Origin: Dermanyssus gallinae
Lineage: Eukaryota; Arthropoda; Arachnida; Mesostigmata; Dermanyssidae
NCBI GenBank assembly: GCA_003439945.1
Contig: QVRM01004010.1
Location: 19,935 to 83,934 of the forward strand
DNA: 64,000 bases
Direction: 5' to 3'
In this document: piece by piece, positions 44,469 to 56,829 of the stretch
Numbering within the stretch: the first letter of the stretch is position 1
How the letters are laid out: each line of letters starts with the position of its first letter
Notes under the pieces: model-generated
Seen by the model: the letters and a program-made list of their open reading frames with translations, nothing else
What the model was told of the DNA's origin: nothing
Database searches by the model: none
Translations under genes and position numbers: made by a program

Positions 44469-44588
44469 GCCACAATATAACATATTTATTAAAATGACAT
44501 TTAAGTGTTACAGCGAGATGTTATTAACTATCAACACTAGGGCTTGTGGGGAGCGCTACCAGTCGAGCTTATCCTCGAGGCAGCCCCT

Positions 44589-44641
<53 letters not shown>

Positions 44642-45204
44642 CATTGCAAACATATAAACAGGACACACATGTAAGACATATAGATAAGAAATATAAAAAA
44701 TACTTGCACAAAAACTGGGTAATAGAAGCTAATGAAAATCATCACATTGTCGAACTCGGCGAGTAGGCAGTTCGGCATAAAAAGAGATTATTCACACTGT
44801 CTTGTCTTGCAATTTCGGCTACACAAAAAACGCCGCTAGACCGTTGAGTAGTAGGTCTCACAATACAATAGGCACTCATCTTGTTTTCTAAAACCTCTTA
44901 AGTTGCATTATATGTCCGTGACAGAGTGGCGTCCAAGTGTGAGCACAATAATTTTACTTGGGTGCGATAAGAGCTAGTCATATTTCAAGAAAATACTTGA
45001 AGTCCTCTATAAAAAGCTTTTATAATACGGATGTTACACGTGACGTAGATGTTGTCGTCTGGACTACTGTACATGAGTGCGGATTAAAATCTACGCCGAA
45101 ACAACGCCTAGGCCCTTGTAGTTGGAAACCCAAATAAAATATTTGACTATTTAGATAACCGGTGATTTATCACTGTTAGATCTTAGAAACACGACTAGAT
45201 TTGG
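43728..45204. other. no recognised gene; two (TA)n microsatellites
   Basis: TA tracts at 44431-44468 and 44592-44640. The rest holds nothing I recognise. Confidence 0.5.
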
Positions 45205-45665
45205 TGGCCAAATTATCGGCTCTCTACGCGGCGCCCATCTGGGCGGACATGGCACTACTCGACGACGAAAAATCGAAGGGCACTAAGATCGGCCCAACAG
45301 ACACTAGCAATCAGGGTTAGCTGGGCGCACCCGACGGTCTTGGCCGAAGCCCTCTTGGCTAAGATGCTGCTATGGGACGACCTACTGGCGGGAGAAAAAA
45401 CAGGATATTTCGGGAGGAAAATCTGGACCTCGCCAGAGCCGGGAGCCACAGTTGCGATCTGGCAGAAGGAATGAAAGCAGGTTACATCCGGGGCGCCCAC
45501 CGGGGTGAGCTGGACCAATGATCCATAATATCGGACTTGAGGGCTTGGTAAGACAGTTGAGATGAGGAATTAACCTACTATAGAGCTCAGGTTCTGACCG
45601 GTCACGGTCAGTTCCAGAGCTACATGGTCAAGGCAACTACGGTCGAACTCTTCCCGGTGTGTGTT
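45205..45665 (+). pseudogene. R1-clade LINE C-terminal relic
   Basis: The plus strand, in broken frames, reads LVAKLSALYAAPIWADMAL near the start and AQVLTGHGQFQSYMVKAT near 45600. These match VALYAAPVWADLAL and AQALSGHGQFQAYMMKIG of the intact ORF2 at 21-24 kb. Multiple stops lie between. Confidence 0.75.
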
Positions 45666-46150
45666 TTCTTACTTTTTAAGAACCAATTTCATACTTTTTT
45701 TTAAGAACAACAGAAGCAATTAATTACTTTTTTATTTGCCTGTATAGGGCTTCTGCATAATCTGCAATGTTTTTTGGGTGGAACTTTTTCGGCAGAAAAC
45801 GTTTTTTGTTCAGAATTGTTGCAGTTTTATATGACCCTACGTTAACAACATAGGCCCTAGGTTAGTCTGTGTAACAACGTGCAATGACCACTGAACCCAA
45901 GTGTCACTGTCATTTTTTTAGTACTGCGTCATTATTTTTTGTATGCACTCCTGACGTGCTCGGACTTGAGAACCAGATCCTACGCTCTACATAGGCGAAC
46001 TGGCAATCAAGCGCTCCGTAGAGGGCAGGGAACTATTGCGCACTAGCGGCCCAGGCAGCAGGTCTCCACTCCAGTTGTTGGCAGCCGTGGTGATGCGGTT
46101 AAGCCTAGACTAAACTCATCACTTGCAGTTTGACGTCCGCACATGGTGCA
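45666..46150. other. no recognised gene
   Basis: AT-rich, no supported feature. Confidence 0.5.
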
Positions 46151-46179
46151 CGGCTGATAGAATTAAAAACATTTTTTTA

Positions 46180-46342
46180 AGAAGATTGTTTTTAATTCTA
46201 GATTATCTTCCGTCCCCTACGGGCTTGGCACACACCTTTAGGTATGTCTTCAACGCACGTTCTCAATCATCTATTCTCAATGAGCATCGCTCAATGAAAA
46301 TTGGATCAACAACAGAGATCAAACCGGCGACACCCCAGTGGT
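46180..46342 (+). repeat. interspersed repeat, copy 3
   Basis: Contains CGTCCCCTACGGGCTTGG, ATCATCTATTCTCAATGAGC, ATCGCTCAATGAAA and the ACACCCCAGTGG end. Same strand and order as the copies at 20.9 and 30.6 kb. Confidence 0.65.
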
Positions 46343-46409
46343 AGATGACAACAATGACTAGCGCACTAGTCCCCCACTAGACCACGTCGCCATTGGTGCA
46401 CGGCTGCTA

Positions 46410-47190
46410 GGCGACTTCTACTGCCTGTCGACGTCACTGTATTCGCCCTTAAATAGCAGAGTAAGCCTGGCCTCGTGCCAAACCCAGGGTATGTGTCTCC
46501 CGTTGAGTATCTGATTAAACAGATTACACAACCGGCTTGCTAAAACATCGGACGACTCAGCCCATAGTTCGTAATACCCATCAGGATAGATCCCATCAGG
46601 ACCAGTACTCTATCTTTTTCTAGGGCAACCCGCGCAGGATCCGCACCACTTCTTTTTTCACCGTAAACGGCGAATTCATGTAGTGCGGCTTCAAGGTGAG
46701 CGGTTGCTAACAATAACTGGGTTAGGCGCGGGAGCGTTTGCATCGAGCACAAGAGCACTAAAGTGCTGCCGCAACTGCTTCTTTGTCATGCTGTGCGTGC
46801 GTTTGCTTAGCCGGCGAACAATGTAGACATGGGTTTGCGCTCTGCTCTCTCAAGCATGCGAAACGCCTTCACCACCACCTCATCATACTGGCGCCTATTC
46901 TCCACATGCGGTTTCTGCGGTGTAAGTCGCTCGCTCTATGTGGGCCATAAAGCGCCCTACGATCAGCAACTATCTGGGCGGTCGGGGTGACAGTGGCCTC
47001 TAAAGCGTGGTTGCTTTGTTCAATATCGGAAGTTGGTCTCAGCAGCCGTAATAGCTCGCGCGTCAATACACGCAAATCGATGTAGTTGCCTAGACAGGTA
47101 CGTTGTCGGTTGCTGCCGTCGCGGGGCGCCCCGCGGCTCCTGGCCAGACACACACACACACACATACAGAGAGACGCTAGCACCAGCAGG
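46410..47190 (-). pseudogene. LINE ORF2 relic (linker to early RT)
   Basis: In the minus sense, broken frames read STGPDGIYPDGYYELWAESS, then LCNLFNQILNGRHIPWVWHE and ARLTLLFKG. This is the pre-motif-1 to motif-2 region of an APE-type LINE. The upstream 46869-47183 frame is Arg-rich like the linker at 36.4-36.9 kb. No YADD is present. Confidence 0.6.
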
Positions 47191-49959
47191 TGCTTCCGTG
47201 CTGGACTATGAAAAACCTCGCTGATCTCTGAAGGAGGCTCTAATTAGATGGAACCTAAGCCAGAGCTAGCAACGTCTAAAGCGTAACTTCTGTGCGTTCG
47301 CACATCGCAAAGAGGCCAACGTGTTCGATCTATCCAGCGCTAACAACGAGATGATTCCGTATACAGCTAACGTTTAGGTAGGTAGCATAGCGCTGCTCAC
47401 GCACATCACTTAGCGTTTGTTTGTCTGTATTTGAGAAACAAATATGACACCGACGCCCAGCGTCAGCCCTTCATCTGTTGGTACTCGAGGAGTGTTGGAG
47501 CGAGGCCTTGCCTTGTCAGAGACAAGACGACGACAGCGTGCCGATCAGCTAGCATGGCGAATGCGAACACGCAAAACCCGGCCTCGACTCCAGGGCGGTC
47601 AGGCTGTGCCAACTTGTACGGAGCACCAGCTACAACAATTCTCACAAATTTTGGGAGTCCTGCTGGCCGGTCGCCCCTACTACGTGGCCTTGTTCCACGC
47701 CTACAGTGATAGTGTGCCACCCGAGGTGGGTGGGTGGGTTTTTGTGTGTGTGTGTGTTGTGTGCCTTCTTAACTTAAACTTTTAATAATTGTCTAGGAAA
47801 CATGGTTTAAGTACAAGCTGTTCTGATAATTCTGACCAAATCATAACTTGTTGTTAAGCGGTCTTTACTTGATTTTAAGTAACAACCGAACGCGAGTTTC
47901 GTTAAATAATTACTTACGAGATCGTTCACTGAGCTTTTCGTGCATTAAAGTGCTGAATAATATTCCGGCTACACCGATTCGAGAAATCATCCATGATTAG
48001 GCCGCGGTCACAAAAGAAAATGCTGCCTGGAAAATAGACTGGTATTCGGCGTCTCTTACGCCTTCAATCGCACTGACCATAAAGTTCCGTAAACGAGGAT
48101 GGATGATCTCGTAGGAAGTAGTGGCGCCACGCCTAACTATTTAGTTGCAGTTTTTTTGTCAATGTGCAGGGAACTGTTCGTCAGAACAAGTATCTCCTAA
48201 GTGCCACAAGACGCCTGTCTAGTTCCACTTTCATAAACAATATTGGCCTTAGGCCTTGGCAAGGCCTAAGGTCACTTGTCTTGTTATATGTTATAAGCTT
48301 ATGCAAGATACTTTGTTCTCCTTAATACTACTACTTTTCGCTGCTACGTAAGCTAAATCTCAGCCAATATGGAGTGATTGCATGTACAATCTGCACTCAC
48401 CCTTTTATTACTACAAACCAAACGTCGGCTACAGCCATACCATTCAGGCCACATGTGTTGCTTGCCAATTATCCGTCCACCTGCCTTGATATACTATTAT
48501 ATTTCTCTCCTTCTGTTTACTGGCGGCAGAGAACTTCGTGAGCATGTAATCTATGCTCGGACATTCACTGTTTTAGCATAGAAATTGAAGCATGTGTTTG
48601 AACTGGAGAGGTGGGGTCCTGCAAGCAGCATTGCAATGAACCGGCCACAACACTTGCAGAAACAACAGCTCAACCAAAAATTATGAAACCGGCGATAAGA
48701 AAATCTTCATTAATTGGGAAGATATTTCCTAAGGGCTGTCAGAAGCAACTTCAGTAATGTTCCTCAGCAGATTTTCACCGATACTCTGTAGGTCATGACC
48801 GATACCTCGGGCCCATCGGGTCATTTGTTCAGGTCATTAAGCTAGAAACTAATAAGGCGCTGGGTCTCTATGAAGATTTTTCTAACTGAGGCGAGAGACA
48901 AATACCCCGGACACTCTCCGGTCTTAGTACCAACGCCTGTTTACAGCCAATAATGTACGCGCTTCAATAATGAACTTTCCAGCCTTGTTTACAAATCTAA
49001 CATGCCGGTCAAGTTTTACGACATAACTAATATACAATCAGCCACAGAATTATCTCAAGTATTTAGATTCGATGAGGTTTCGACGAATAATATTGCGAGC
49101 GTTCTTTTGCGAAATGCATGTAGATTTGTTGGGGTGAAGAGCCCCTTGCCATCCGTACTGCGAACTTTGAAGGAGACCAGCAACGTCAACAAGGTTGTTT
49201 ACAAACAACAGACAGCAGTGGCAGCGGTAAAGAATAGCGTCAAGAAACTGCCAAACCACCAAGTTCGTCGTAGCGAACAAAGTCGCCAGGAGCAGCTATA
49301 AGCTAATAACAGAGAAATCAGAATGAACAAAAGCACAATGCTAAAAACAATCACTGGCAGCCCCAACGTGGACCGAACATCACTCGGACTAACCGTAATG
49401 CTAATCGAGGGCGTAACCCAGGTAATTTGTTAGGGTTTCCCTAATGATGACCAGCCCCTACCTCTCATACAATATTTTTGCTGCTCTGTCCGAGAGCTAT
49501 ATACTGGATAGGCATGGTTTAATACCCATGCTAAATGCAGCGTCCTCCTGTGTGAGGCAGACGCTGAAGTTAGGCCTAATGCAGTGAAATATCGAGGACG
49601 CTGGTCTGGATTGTCAACAGGTCTGTGATTTCTTGCACACGCAAATTTATCTGTGTTTGATTTCACTATTCTAACTGAACCATGGAGCACGCCATCGTAT
49701 TGTCTCAGTCATACGAAGAAGCGTCTGCAATCCAAGGCGCCCCTTGAATAAACACAGAGCTGCGTAAGTTTAATCATTATGCTGTTTAAGCTGATATTGT
49801 GTCTCGATTACAAAACGTTATGCTGCCGTTATATCAATGGCTTGATGATCAGATCAGCCGAATAAACTAAGCTTTGAAAGAAGAAAGAGTCTCATTCTGG
49901 AAGCTATGAGACAATCGTATAAGTTGACTCAAAGCGAACCCCGGATTGTCGCCTGTCCT
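47191..49959. other. no recognised gene; two unassigned plus-strand frames
   Basis: 47444-47785 (113 codons) includes HQLQQFSQILGVLLAGRPYY, then a GAG|GTGGGT that could be a splice donor, but no family is apparent. 49002-49301 (99 codons) is Asn/Val/Lys-rich and unrecognised. Both could be chance or transposon-derived. Confidence 0.3.
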
Positions 49960-49971
49960 ATCCCATGAGAG

Positions 49972-50470
49972 GTGTTAAGAACGCACTTTAGGCAGATGTA
50001 CGCAGCCGATAACACGATCCCAGAGAATGTTTCTAAACTTACATTAGTGTGGAATAAGTTAACCATGCAAACCAGAGAGAAAATATTGGCTAAAATAACT
50101 GAAGATGGTGTTATTAACTCCATTCTGATGGCAAAATCTCGTAAAGCACCAGGTCCGGATAAATGGCTCAAAATTTGCACCTGCACCAAGTTATGTTGCT
50201 GGCTCCCGCCATGCACGCTCTATTTAACAAGATACACGAACATGCATTCTTCGTCGCCTTCGTCGTGGAAAAAAATTCTTCTAAGTGTCATTCCGAAAAG
50301 GAATGCTCGCTTCGTTTGGTCCAAACAACAGAGGTGGTTCTGGGGGACAATCTCAGTCCCCTCCTCTTCTCTGTTATAGGTTCGACTTGCCATCAATAAT
50401 CATTAATAAACGACACAAGTTCGCCAAGGTGTTGCTCTATGCTGACGATGGATTGGCGGGAGTAACTATG
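49972..50470 (+). pseudogene. LINE reverse transcriptase relic
   Basis: The plus strand has ITEDGVINSILMAKSRKAPG followed by PD, then ILLSVIPKRN in the same frame. In shifted frames LGDNLSPLLFSVIG and FAKVLLYADDGLAGV follow. Motif A and its surroundings are missing, so an internal deletion joins motif 2 to motif B/C. Confidence 0.7.
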
Positions 50471-50637
50471 ACACTCTTTCCAGCGTTGATGCCTGCGGCC
50501 CGCGTGCCGCGTTACGCGTCCTGCGGGTATCTTCGCGCGCCAATAGAAAGTTAGTCAGATGTATAGACTCCCGATAGTAATATTCCCGAGGTCACTTTTG
50601 TTGGCGCGGGAGGCAAGGCATGCGATATAGATTGTGG

Positions 50638-50639
<2 letters not shown>

Positions 50640-50671
<32 letters not shown>
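50640..50671. repeat. (TA)n microsatellite
   Basis: About 30 bp TA run. Confidence 0.85.
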
Positions 50672-50677
<6 letters not shown>

Positions 50678-51760
50678 CTACAATTTGAGACACTGGTGTT
50701 TTTGCCCCGACAAAGAAAATTCGTCGTCGACGCTGCGGCTGTCGCGCGACACATCGTCGATAGTAAACGGCGCCACACAGTCATTTATGCATGCACTTAA
50801 CCTGGGCGTCACATCAAAAAACCTTAATTAATCTGCAACCGCAGCTCACATTGCCATAGGTTTGGTGCCAAAATGATCGTCATAAAATGTGCGTTTGCAT
50901 GAATGTGTTAGATTTGAGCGCTGTGAGTGGTCGTAGGATATTGAGCTTGAGGTATTTTGTGTGAAATCTAATAAAATAACTCTTTTTTTCGCGAATTCAA
51001 TTCTAAACGATCATGTCGCATCTTCTGGCCGGCGTTATATGCTCTTCCGAGGAAGCAGTTTTCTCGTTATTAGTTTCTGCATAGGAGGACTGGATGTCTT
51101 TGCAATTGCACTTTTTGTGCTCCTATGTTGGGCAAAAGCACCAGTGTCAAAAATTGTAGTACTTTCATTATCACTCCGGAACAAGACTTCACAGAAACCA
51201 TGTTTAATTTGAAAACAAAAATATTTGCTCTAGAGAGCTCTACAATTCGTTATCGCTCTCGAAAACGTCCAGGGACGTCCTGTATGTATCCCTTTCTCTT
51301 GGTCTCTCGAAATTTTTCGGGCAAACTTTGGGGTCTAGTACAAATCGGTAAAAAATATTTGTGGCCAATGAAACAAAGAAGCGAAAATGTCTTCTTTTGA
51401 AGTGAGGGCGAAACCATCAAAAATGGTTGTCCTGCTTTATCCTGACGTATCTTCACTGCAAGCTTTTTATCCTGGCATATCACTAAATCTGCAATTGCCA
51501 GAGTCCTAGTTATAGTTTTGGCAAATTAATCATACCTGCGTGTTTAGAGGATCATTTTGCATCTGTGGAATTTCATTCTACGGTAACTCAAAGTAGAACA
51601 AATGTTGTATTGAAGATAATTTGCAAGATATGAAATGCCATTGCAAATCTTATAATTTGACCTTTGCGCTTAAATACGCCCCGTTTGTTCCATTGGTAAA
51701 AAAAAATTCACTGAGTGGTACTAGAACCCAAGGTTAATTGTACGAAATCTTAGGACCCTG

Positions 51761-52012
51761 AATATATAGATATATATATATATATATATATTATTATATA
51801 TATATATCTAAATATATAATATAATATATATGTAATATATATAAGATCTATATACATATCTATTAATACACTATATCTTCTATATATCAAAATATCTATA
51901 TATTATCTCACTTATTATATACTATATAATCTCTCTATATCCTATATAAATATCTGTATATATATCATATATTTATCTCTAGTTTTATAATTGATATATA
52001 TATATGATCAGA
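51761..52012. repeat. degenerate TA/TCTA-rich tract
   Basis: About 250 bp of imperfect TA repeats with many CT, AAT and single-base interruptions, unlike the pure TA tracts elsewhere. It could be an old microsatellite or a consensus-quality problem in a long TA run. Confidence 0.75.
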
Positions 52013-52080
52013 ATAAATGATATGGCCAGTAATGGTAATTGACATGTTTGTTCTAGGTTCAAAACAGGATTCATAAATTC

Positions 52081-52578
52081 TTGGATGGATTCCACAAGGA
52101 CTTGGCTGTACATTTTCTACATGGAATGAGAAACATGATTTTACGCCCCTATCCAAACATAATTAGCTATGACAAGTACCTGATTGCCTACGAATACGGC
52201 CGCCAATTTAATCGCTTGATAGAATTCATAATTGTGACAATCAAGAAAGTTACGAAACGAGACAAAGTTAAGGCCTTAGAAAAATTTGAAGTTCGTTTTC
52301 CTTATGGAAATCGAACTTATGTATTATCTAAGGAGGCATGCCCAATTCTAATCAGATCGGAGCAAGGCTTGCCAACACGGGCAAACCTAGTGAAGAAAAC
52401 ACGAGCGTTAGAGAAATGGACTGACACGAATCCCCTCACTCAACAAATGGCGACTTTGGCACGCAAGACTTATCCTATCGTACAGGTAGAAGAGCTGGTA
52501 AACGACCACAGCCTGCAGTTTAGACTGAGCACGGCGTCAAAGTATTTGGTGACAATTAGTGTCTGCTGGGTGATCTGA
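52081..52578 (+). CDS. unrecognised 165-codon ORF
   Basis: It opens MDGFHKDLAVHFLHGMRNMI and is evenly mixed in composition, with Tyr/Arg/Lys-rich stretches (PYPNIISYDKYLIAYEYGRQ; RFPYGNRTYVLSKEACPILI). No signal peptide, membrane segment or metal-binding motif is visible. It begins about 70 bp after the TA-rich tract. No start-context or splice evidence separates a host exon from a transposon ORF. I do not recognise it. Confidence 0.4.
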   Translation: MDGFHKDLAVHFLHGMRNMILRPYPNIISYDKYLIAYEYGRQFNRLIEFIIVTIKKVTKRDKVKALEKFEVRFPYGNRTYVLSKEACPILIRSEQGLPTRANLVKKTRALEKWTDTNPLTQQMATLARKTYPIVQVEELVNDHSLQFRLSTASKYLVTISVCWVI

Positions 52579-52579
52579 C

Positions 52580-53690
52580 CATTGAACTACTGGCTCTAAC
52601 GCACCTATACCTGCGAACAGTAAGAACAATAGCAACAACAACAACTACAACAATAATAACAACAGTAGGGCTAACGGACAGAAAGGCTAAAAATAAATCC
52701 ATGGCCCGTATAGCATCGATAGCGATTTTATGGTATGCTTTTGACCGTCGTGAGCGCACGAAAAGGGCATATCTCAAAACATCTAGGCAAAAAGCAACGA
52801 TGCAGACGCAATCTCGGGCGGTTGAATTGTTGTTGAATAGAGGGGTCGCGCTAAAACAAAGATACAAATTGACTACAAATATTAGACACAAAAAGGCAAA
52901 AATAATAGGATAGTTTGTTATTATTAAAGTAAAAGCCCAGCATCGCTTGTTTAATGATTTCGGTCTCTTGCGGCATACACGGCTCATGTAGCTCTAGTAA
53001 GCGTACAATCAGTTCAGATATATTTACGGCGATTAACGACCTCGGTCGAAAAGCAGTGTTCTCACTGCTTTTTGACATGCAGCTTTATTCAGCAGCTTTA
53101 TTATGAACAGGCTTTTCTACTTTTGTTCAAAGTCTTCCGTTTTATTTTAGCCGTACACTCATAAGTTGTTACCTGTTACGATGGTCTTTCTCTTCTACGG
53201 AGGATCGTTACAAGTCCTGGCAGGTGTTTTTTTCAGAAATGCAGTAATTCAACAGGATGAGCACTTTTCTTCACTTTCAGCTCCTCCTTAATAAAACGAC
53301 TTTTCGTTGTTTTTTCTATTTTCTTTTACCGACATTGAGGCTTAGCCAGAACAAGGTTAAAACTCTTCCTTCCGAGAAAAAACCGGCCAAGGCATCCTCG
53401 ATTTTACTTATTAGATTATTTCACTAGGAGATTTGTGTATTGCTAAATGCATCTACCAAGGAGCAATTTTATATAGGATGTTTTCTGAATACATAATGCA
53501 TGCCGGGAGAAAACGACATCTGGTGTGACACTCACAAACCCACTAGCCCCGAATTCCTCCCCACTCCTTCAGGCTGGAACTGTATGACGAAGTCCGAGAA
53601 ACTGAGTATGTCACTGAGGGCATGGAATAAACTTTCCTATAAATAGGTAGGATTATCCGAAACTGTTTGTCACGACCTTATGTCCCTTGA
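52580..53690. other. no recognised gene
   Basis: Short frames only. An imperfect (CAA)n stretch lies at about 52620-52670. Confidence 0.5.
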
Positions 53691-53691
53691 G

Positions 53692-53809
<118 letters not shown>

Positions 53810-53817
53810 TTCGGTTT

Positions 53818-53837
53818 TACAATTGTGAGGTATGAAC
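53818..53837 (-). promoter_or_regulatory. conserved 3'-terminal block, copy 1
   Basis: In the minus sense, GTTCATACCTCACAATTGTA just before the (AAT)n tail. The same block (CACACCTCACAATTGTA) precedes the tails of copies 2 and 3. A likely 3' recognition signal for reverse transcription. Confidence 0.7.
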
Positions 53838-53869
53838 GTTTAAGCCAGGTTCATGATGCTCTGCTGATT

Positions 53870-56813
53870 TCCTCAATTCATGGCGCCTATGATAGAAGCC
53901 ACGTTCCCCCTACACACGGCCAAAGACATCATCTGTCTCAAAAACATGGCCTCGCGTCGATCACCCGTAATATCTTCTATACGCTTTCCAATATCCTTCA
54001 GGATTTTCGCCGTACCTGTGCTAATGGGCCCAAGTGTCTCCAATGCAATGGGTACAAAGTGGTACCTCCTTGACAGCTCGAGATACTTTCGTCATTTTTC
54101 AGAGTCCGCGCGTTCTGCAACCCATCCAGATTCAACTGCGCTGTGACGTAGATACGACAAGGCCGCTGTGCATGAAACGGTTACATCCCATGCAAGGCTT
54201 TTACCATGTGACCATAGCGGAATGGTGACCCCGTCCGGTCGTAGCTCACTACTTCCATAAAGACCTTTCGGCTCGGGTGTGGATGGTATCCCTGCCCTTC
54301 TAAGGGCTCTTCTTACTATGGCGTTGAGTTCCGCGTGTCTTGTAAGTCTGCCAGGGCTTTTTAGACAGCTTAGAGGATGTAGACCATCAGAGTCAACAGG
54401 TTGGCTGCATGAAAGACATGAGAAAGGCTCGCAGACGGGCGCGCCTATCCTAAGGGCTGACACCATGCGGAAGGAGTTGGGGTCCAGCATGGTGCCAAGC
54501 TGGCGGGAGGGCAGTGCTTGGAGCCAGCCCCCGCTGAAAGGATGTTGAGCCGCTAAATAAACGGCACGTTCTCTTGGTGATGTAAGGTCATCCATGATAT
54601 CCCTTGATGATTTCTTACTTTTACAAGCGTCGAGAAAATGTTGGTTCACGTGCTCTTTCAGGGGGCCGGGGTCAAGTTGGCTCCTCATCGTCGCATCTGC
54701 CAACATGGTAGTTTTCTTTAACACGATTGTTGCATCTTCATTAACAAGGGATTCCGCTAGAGAGCCAAATTGATTCAATGATGCAGCATAGCACACTGCG
54801 GCGAGGTCGATGGACCTTCTTATACCAAGGCCTCCGAAGGCTATTGGAAGGCTTGCTCTTTTCCATAAGTTCTCCTCTAAACTAATGTTCAATACCTCAC
54901 CCAGAATATCCCTAGTAGTCTCGTCGTAAGCAGCGAGGCCTTCGGTATATGTGAAGGTCGGGGATGCTCGCAACAAATAGTTAAATCTTGATGACCCAAG
55001 ACTGTGCCTCCACAGACAAAGGGCCGCCTGTGGGTGCATATTTGTCAAGCGTGGGCGGATTTTTACAAGAGCTTTTCGTTTTGCGCGAAGAACCCGTGGG
55101 ATTCCTTCACACATGACGGGAGCACCCAGAATATCTAGGTCCTCTTGTGTCGTGCGAATTATTCCGGGAAGTGCTTGCATGATCGCTTGAATAGATTTCT
55201 CTTGCTCTTGCGCATTGCCTCCTATCGCTGTAACCTCACACTTAGAGGCGTTGAGCGTTAGCCCTCCCGTTTCCTCGAACTGTAGTACGGTCTGTACATC
55301 CTTCGCCACAACGTCCGCGGGACCACCCAAGATTGCATCATCCAGATACCAGACGTTAAAGGGGCTCTCTTGAGAGACTTGACACCAGATCAGAAATGCC
55401 AAGACAAAACAGCGCTGGCCCTAGTGGGTCTCCCTGTTGGATACCGGTCCTGGACTCAATGGTTACATCTGTATTCCAAGCGAGCATTGACGCACTTCTG
55501 TAGCCCTGCCACACCATCGGTAGGAGTCTTGGAGCCTTCTTTTGCACTTCATCAAACATTTTATCTCTTCTTAATGTATTAAACGCATTCCGAAAGTCTA
55601 GTTTAACTAGCACTCTTGTCGGGCCCTCTTTCTGCAAAAAGGCACGCGTAGCATGCACGGTGGCTTCTGCTCCTCCTCTAATGGCAACCCCAACTTGGTG
55701 AGGAGAGACCGCTGTCACAATGGTATTTTTATTCACAGCCATGGCAATTTTAGAAGCCATTCTTCGTAAGGCCAGTCCGCACGCAATGGGTCTAATTGAG
55801 TTATCTTTTTTTCTAAGGGCGGTTAGGCTTGCACCATAGAAAATCGGTAGACAGAATGACGGCAAGGTACCATTAAGTACTGTAGTCACAAAGGTACTCA
55901 GTTCGTTCAGTAGACGTTCAGATGAGGGAATCGTCTGGTCAAGCATGTCACGTAGATGTCGAGGACGCAGACCATCCAAACCGGCTCCACTTGTGAATGG
56001 AAAAGATTTAACGGCCTCATGGACCTGAAGTACGTCAATCTTACCAAGGTTTAAGGCGACCGGTTGTTGGAGCAGCTCTATGCGCTCTTGGCAGCCAGAT
56101 GGGGAACGTGGATGTTTGGCCCGCAGTTCAGACTCTGTGTGCGCGTCGTATGGTGCAATTATGTCTGACGACAGTAGGGCTCGAGCGGCAGAACGGATAT
56201 CACCCTCTGCTAATTTCATCTCTGCTTGGCGGATACTGTTTTCATCTTCATTTACGTGGCGTATCTTGTCGATAGTGCTGAGTGCAGTCGCGTCGGCCAC
56301 ACCTTGAAGAGTCCTAAGATCTATTTCGGCTACATTCTTCTTAATTAGTTTGGTCAGCGTCACTTCTTGATCTTTCAGACGCGGAATGGCAAACATTAGC
56401 GATGGAAGCATCATGAGATGGTTCCAGCTCTTGAGGTCAAGCCTCGAGTTAAAATTGCTCAATGCTTTGGTGTATGCTGCGGCGCAGCATTCTCTGGCTC
56501 CGCGGGGTATGACTCTGGCAAGTCTTAAATTCTTGCGGGCACTTGTTAGAATCCGTACTAATGAGGTCGAATCAGATTGAAGGTCAGAGTCTGAGGTCGA
56601 AGGTATGAGATTATCCGGTCCCGGACTATTACCGGTAGGTAGACTTCGAGAGGGAGTCGGGGAGTGGAGGCGTGTTATATGGGCTTTCAGTCCTTTGGAG
56701 GTTCTTACACAGCGACCGCACTGCGTGCAAACATATGGGGTCTGAGAGAGAGAAGCCGTTGTATGGTCGTTATCGTTGAATTCACTGGTGTTGTGTGATT
56801 GTTGGCTGGTCAT
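53870..56813 (-). pseudogene. RLE-LINE ORF2: C2H2 finger, RT, CCHC, restriction-like endonuclease
   Basis: It starts at an ATG (56813). A single C2H2 finger, YVCTQCGRCVRTSKGLKAHI with TRLH, lies at residues about 27-50. A helical, charged region follows. RT: RPIACGLALRRMASKIA, LVKLDFRNAFNTLRRDK (motif A), GIQQGDPLGPALFCLGI (motif B) and, across a frameshift near 55375, FNVWYLDDAILGG (motif C, YLDD rather than YADD). The thumb includes LPIAFGGLGIRRSIDL. The C-terminus has CLSCSQPVDSDGLHPLSC (CCHC), then RHAELNAIVRRALRRAGI and LRPDGVTIPLW...LAWDVTVS, the P-D...D signature of restriction-like endonucleases. A second frameshift near 54110 precedes the last roughly 80 codons (to 53870). Confidence 0.88.
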
Positions 56814-56829
56814 TTGAAACTATTGTTTA

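Noticed and set aside
47444..47785. Host exon with splice donor after an LAGRPYY-containing frame
   Set aside because: Only a GAG|GTGGGT is present, with no acceptor, partner exon or homologue I recognise. Not strong enough to call.
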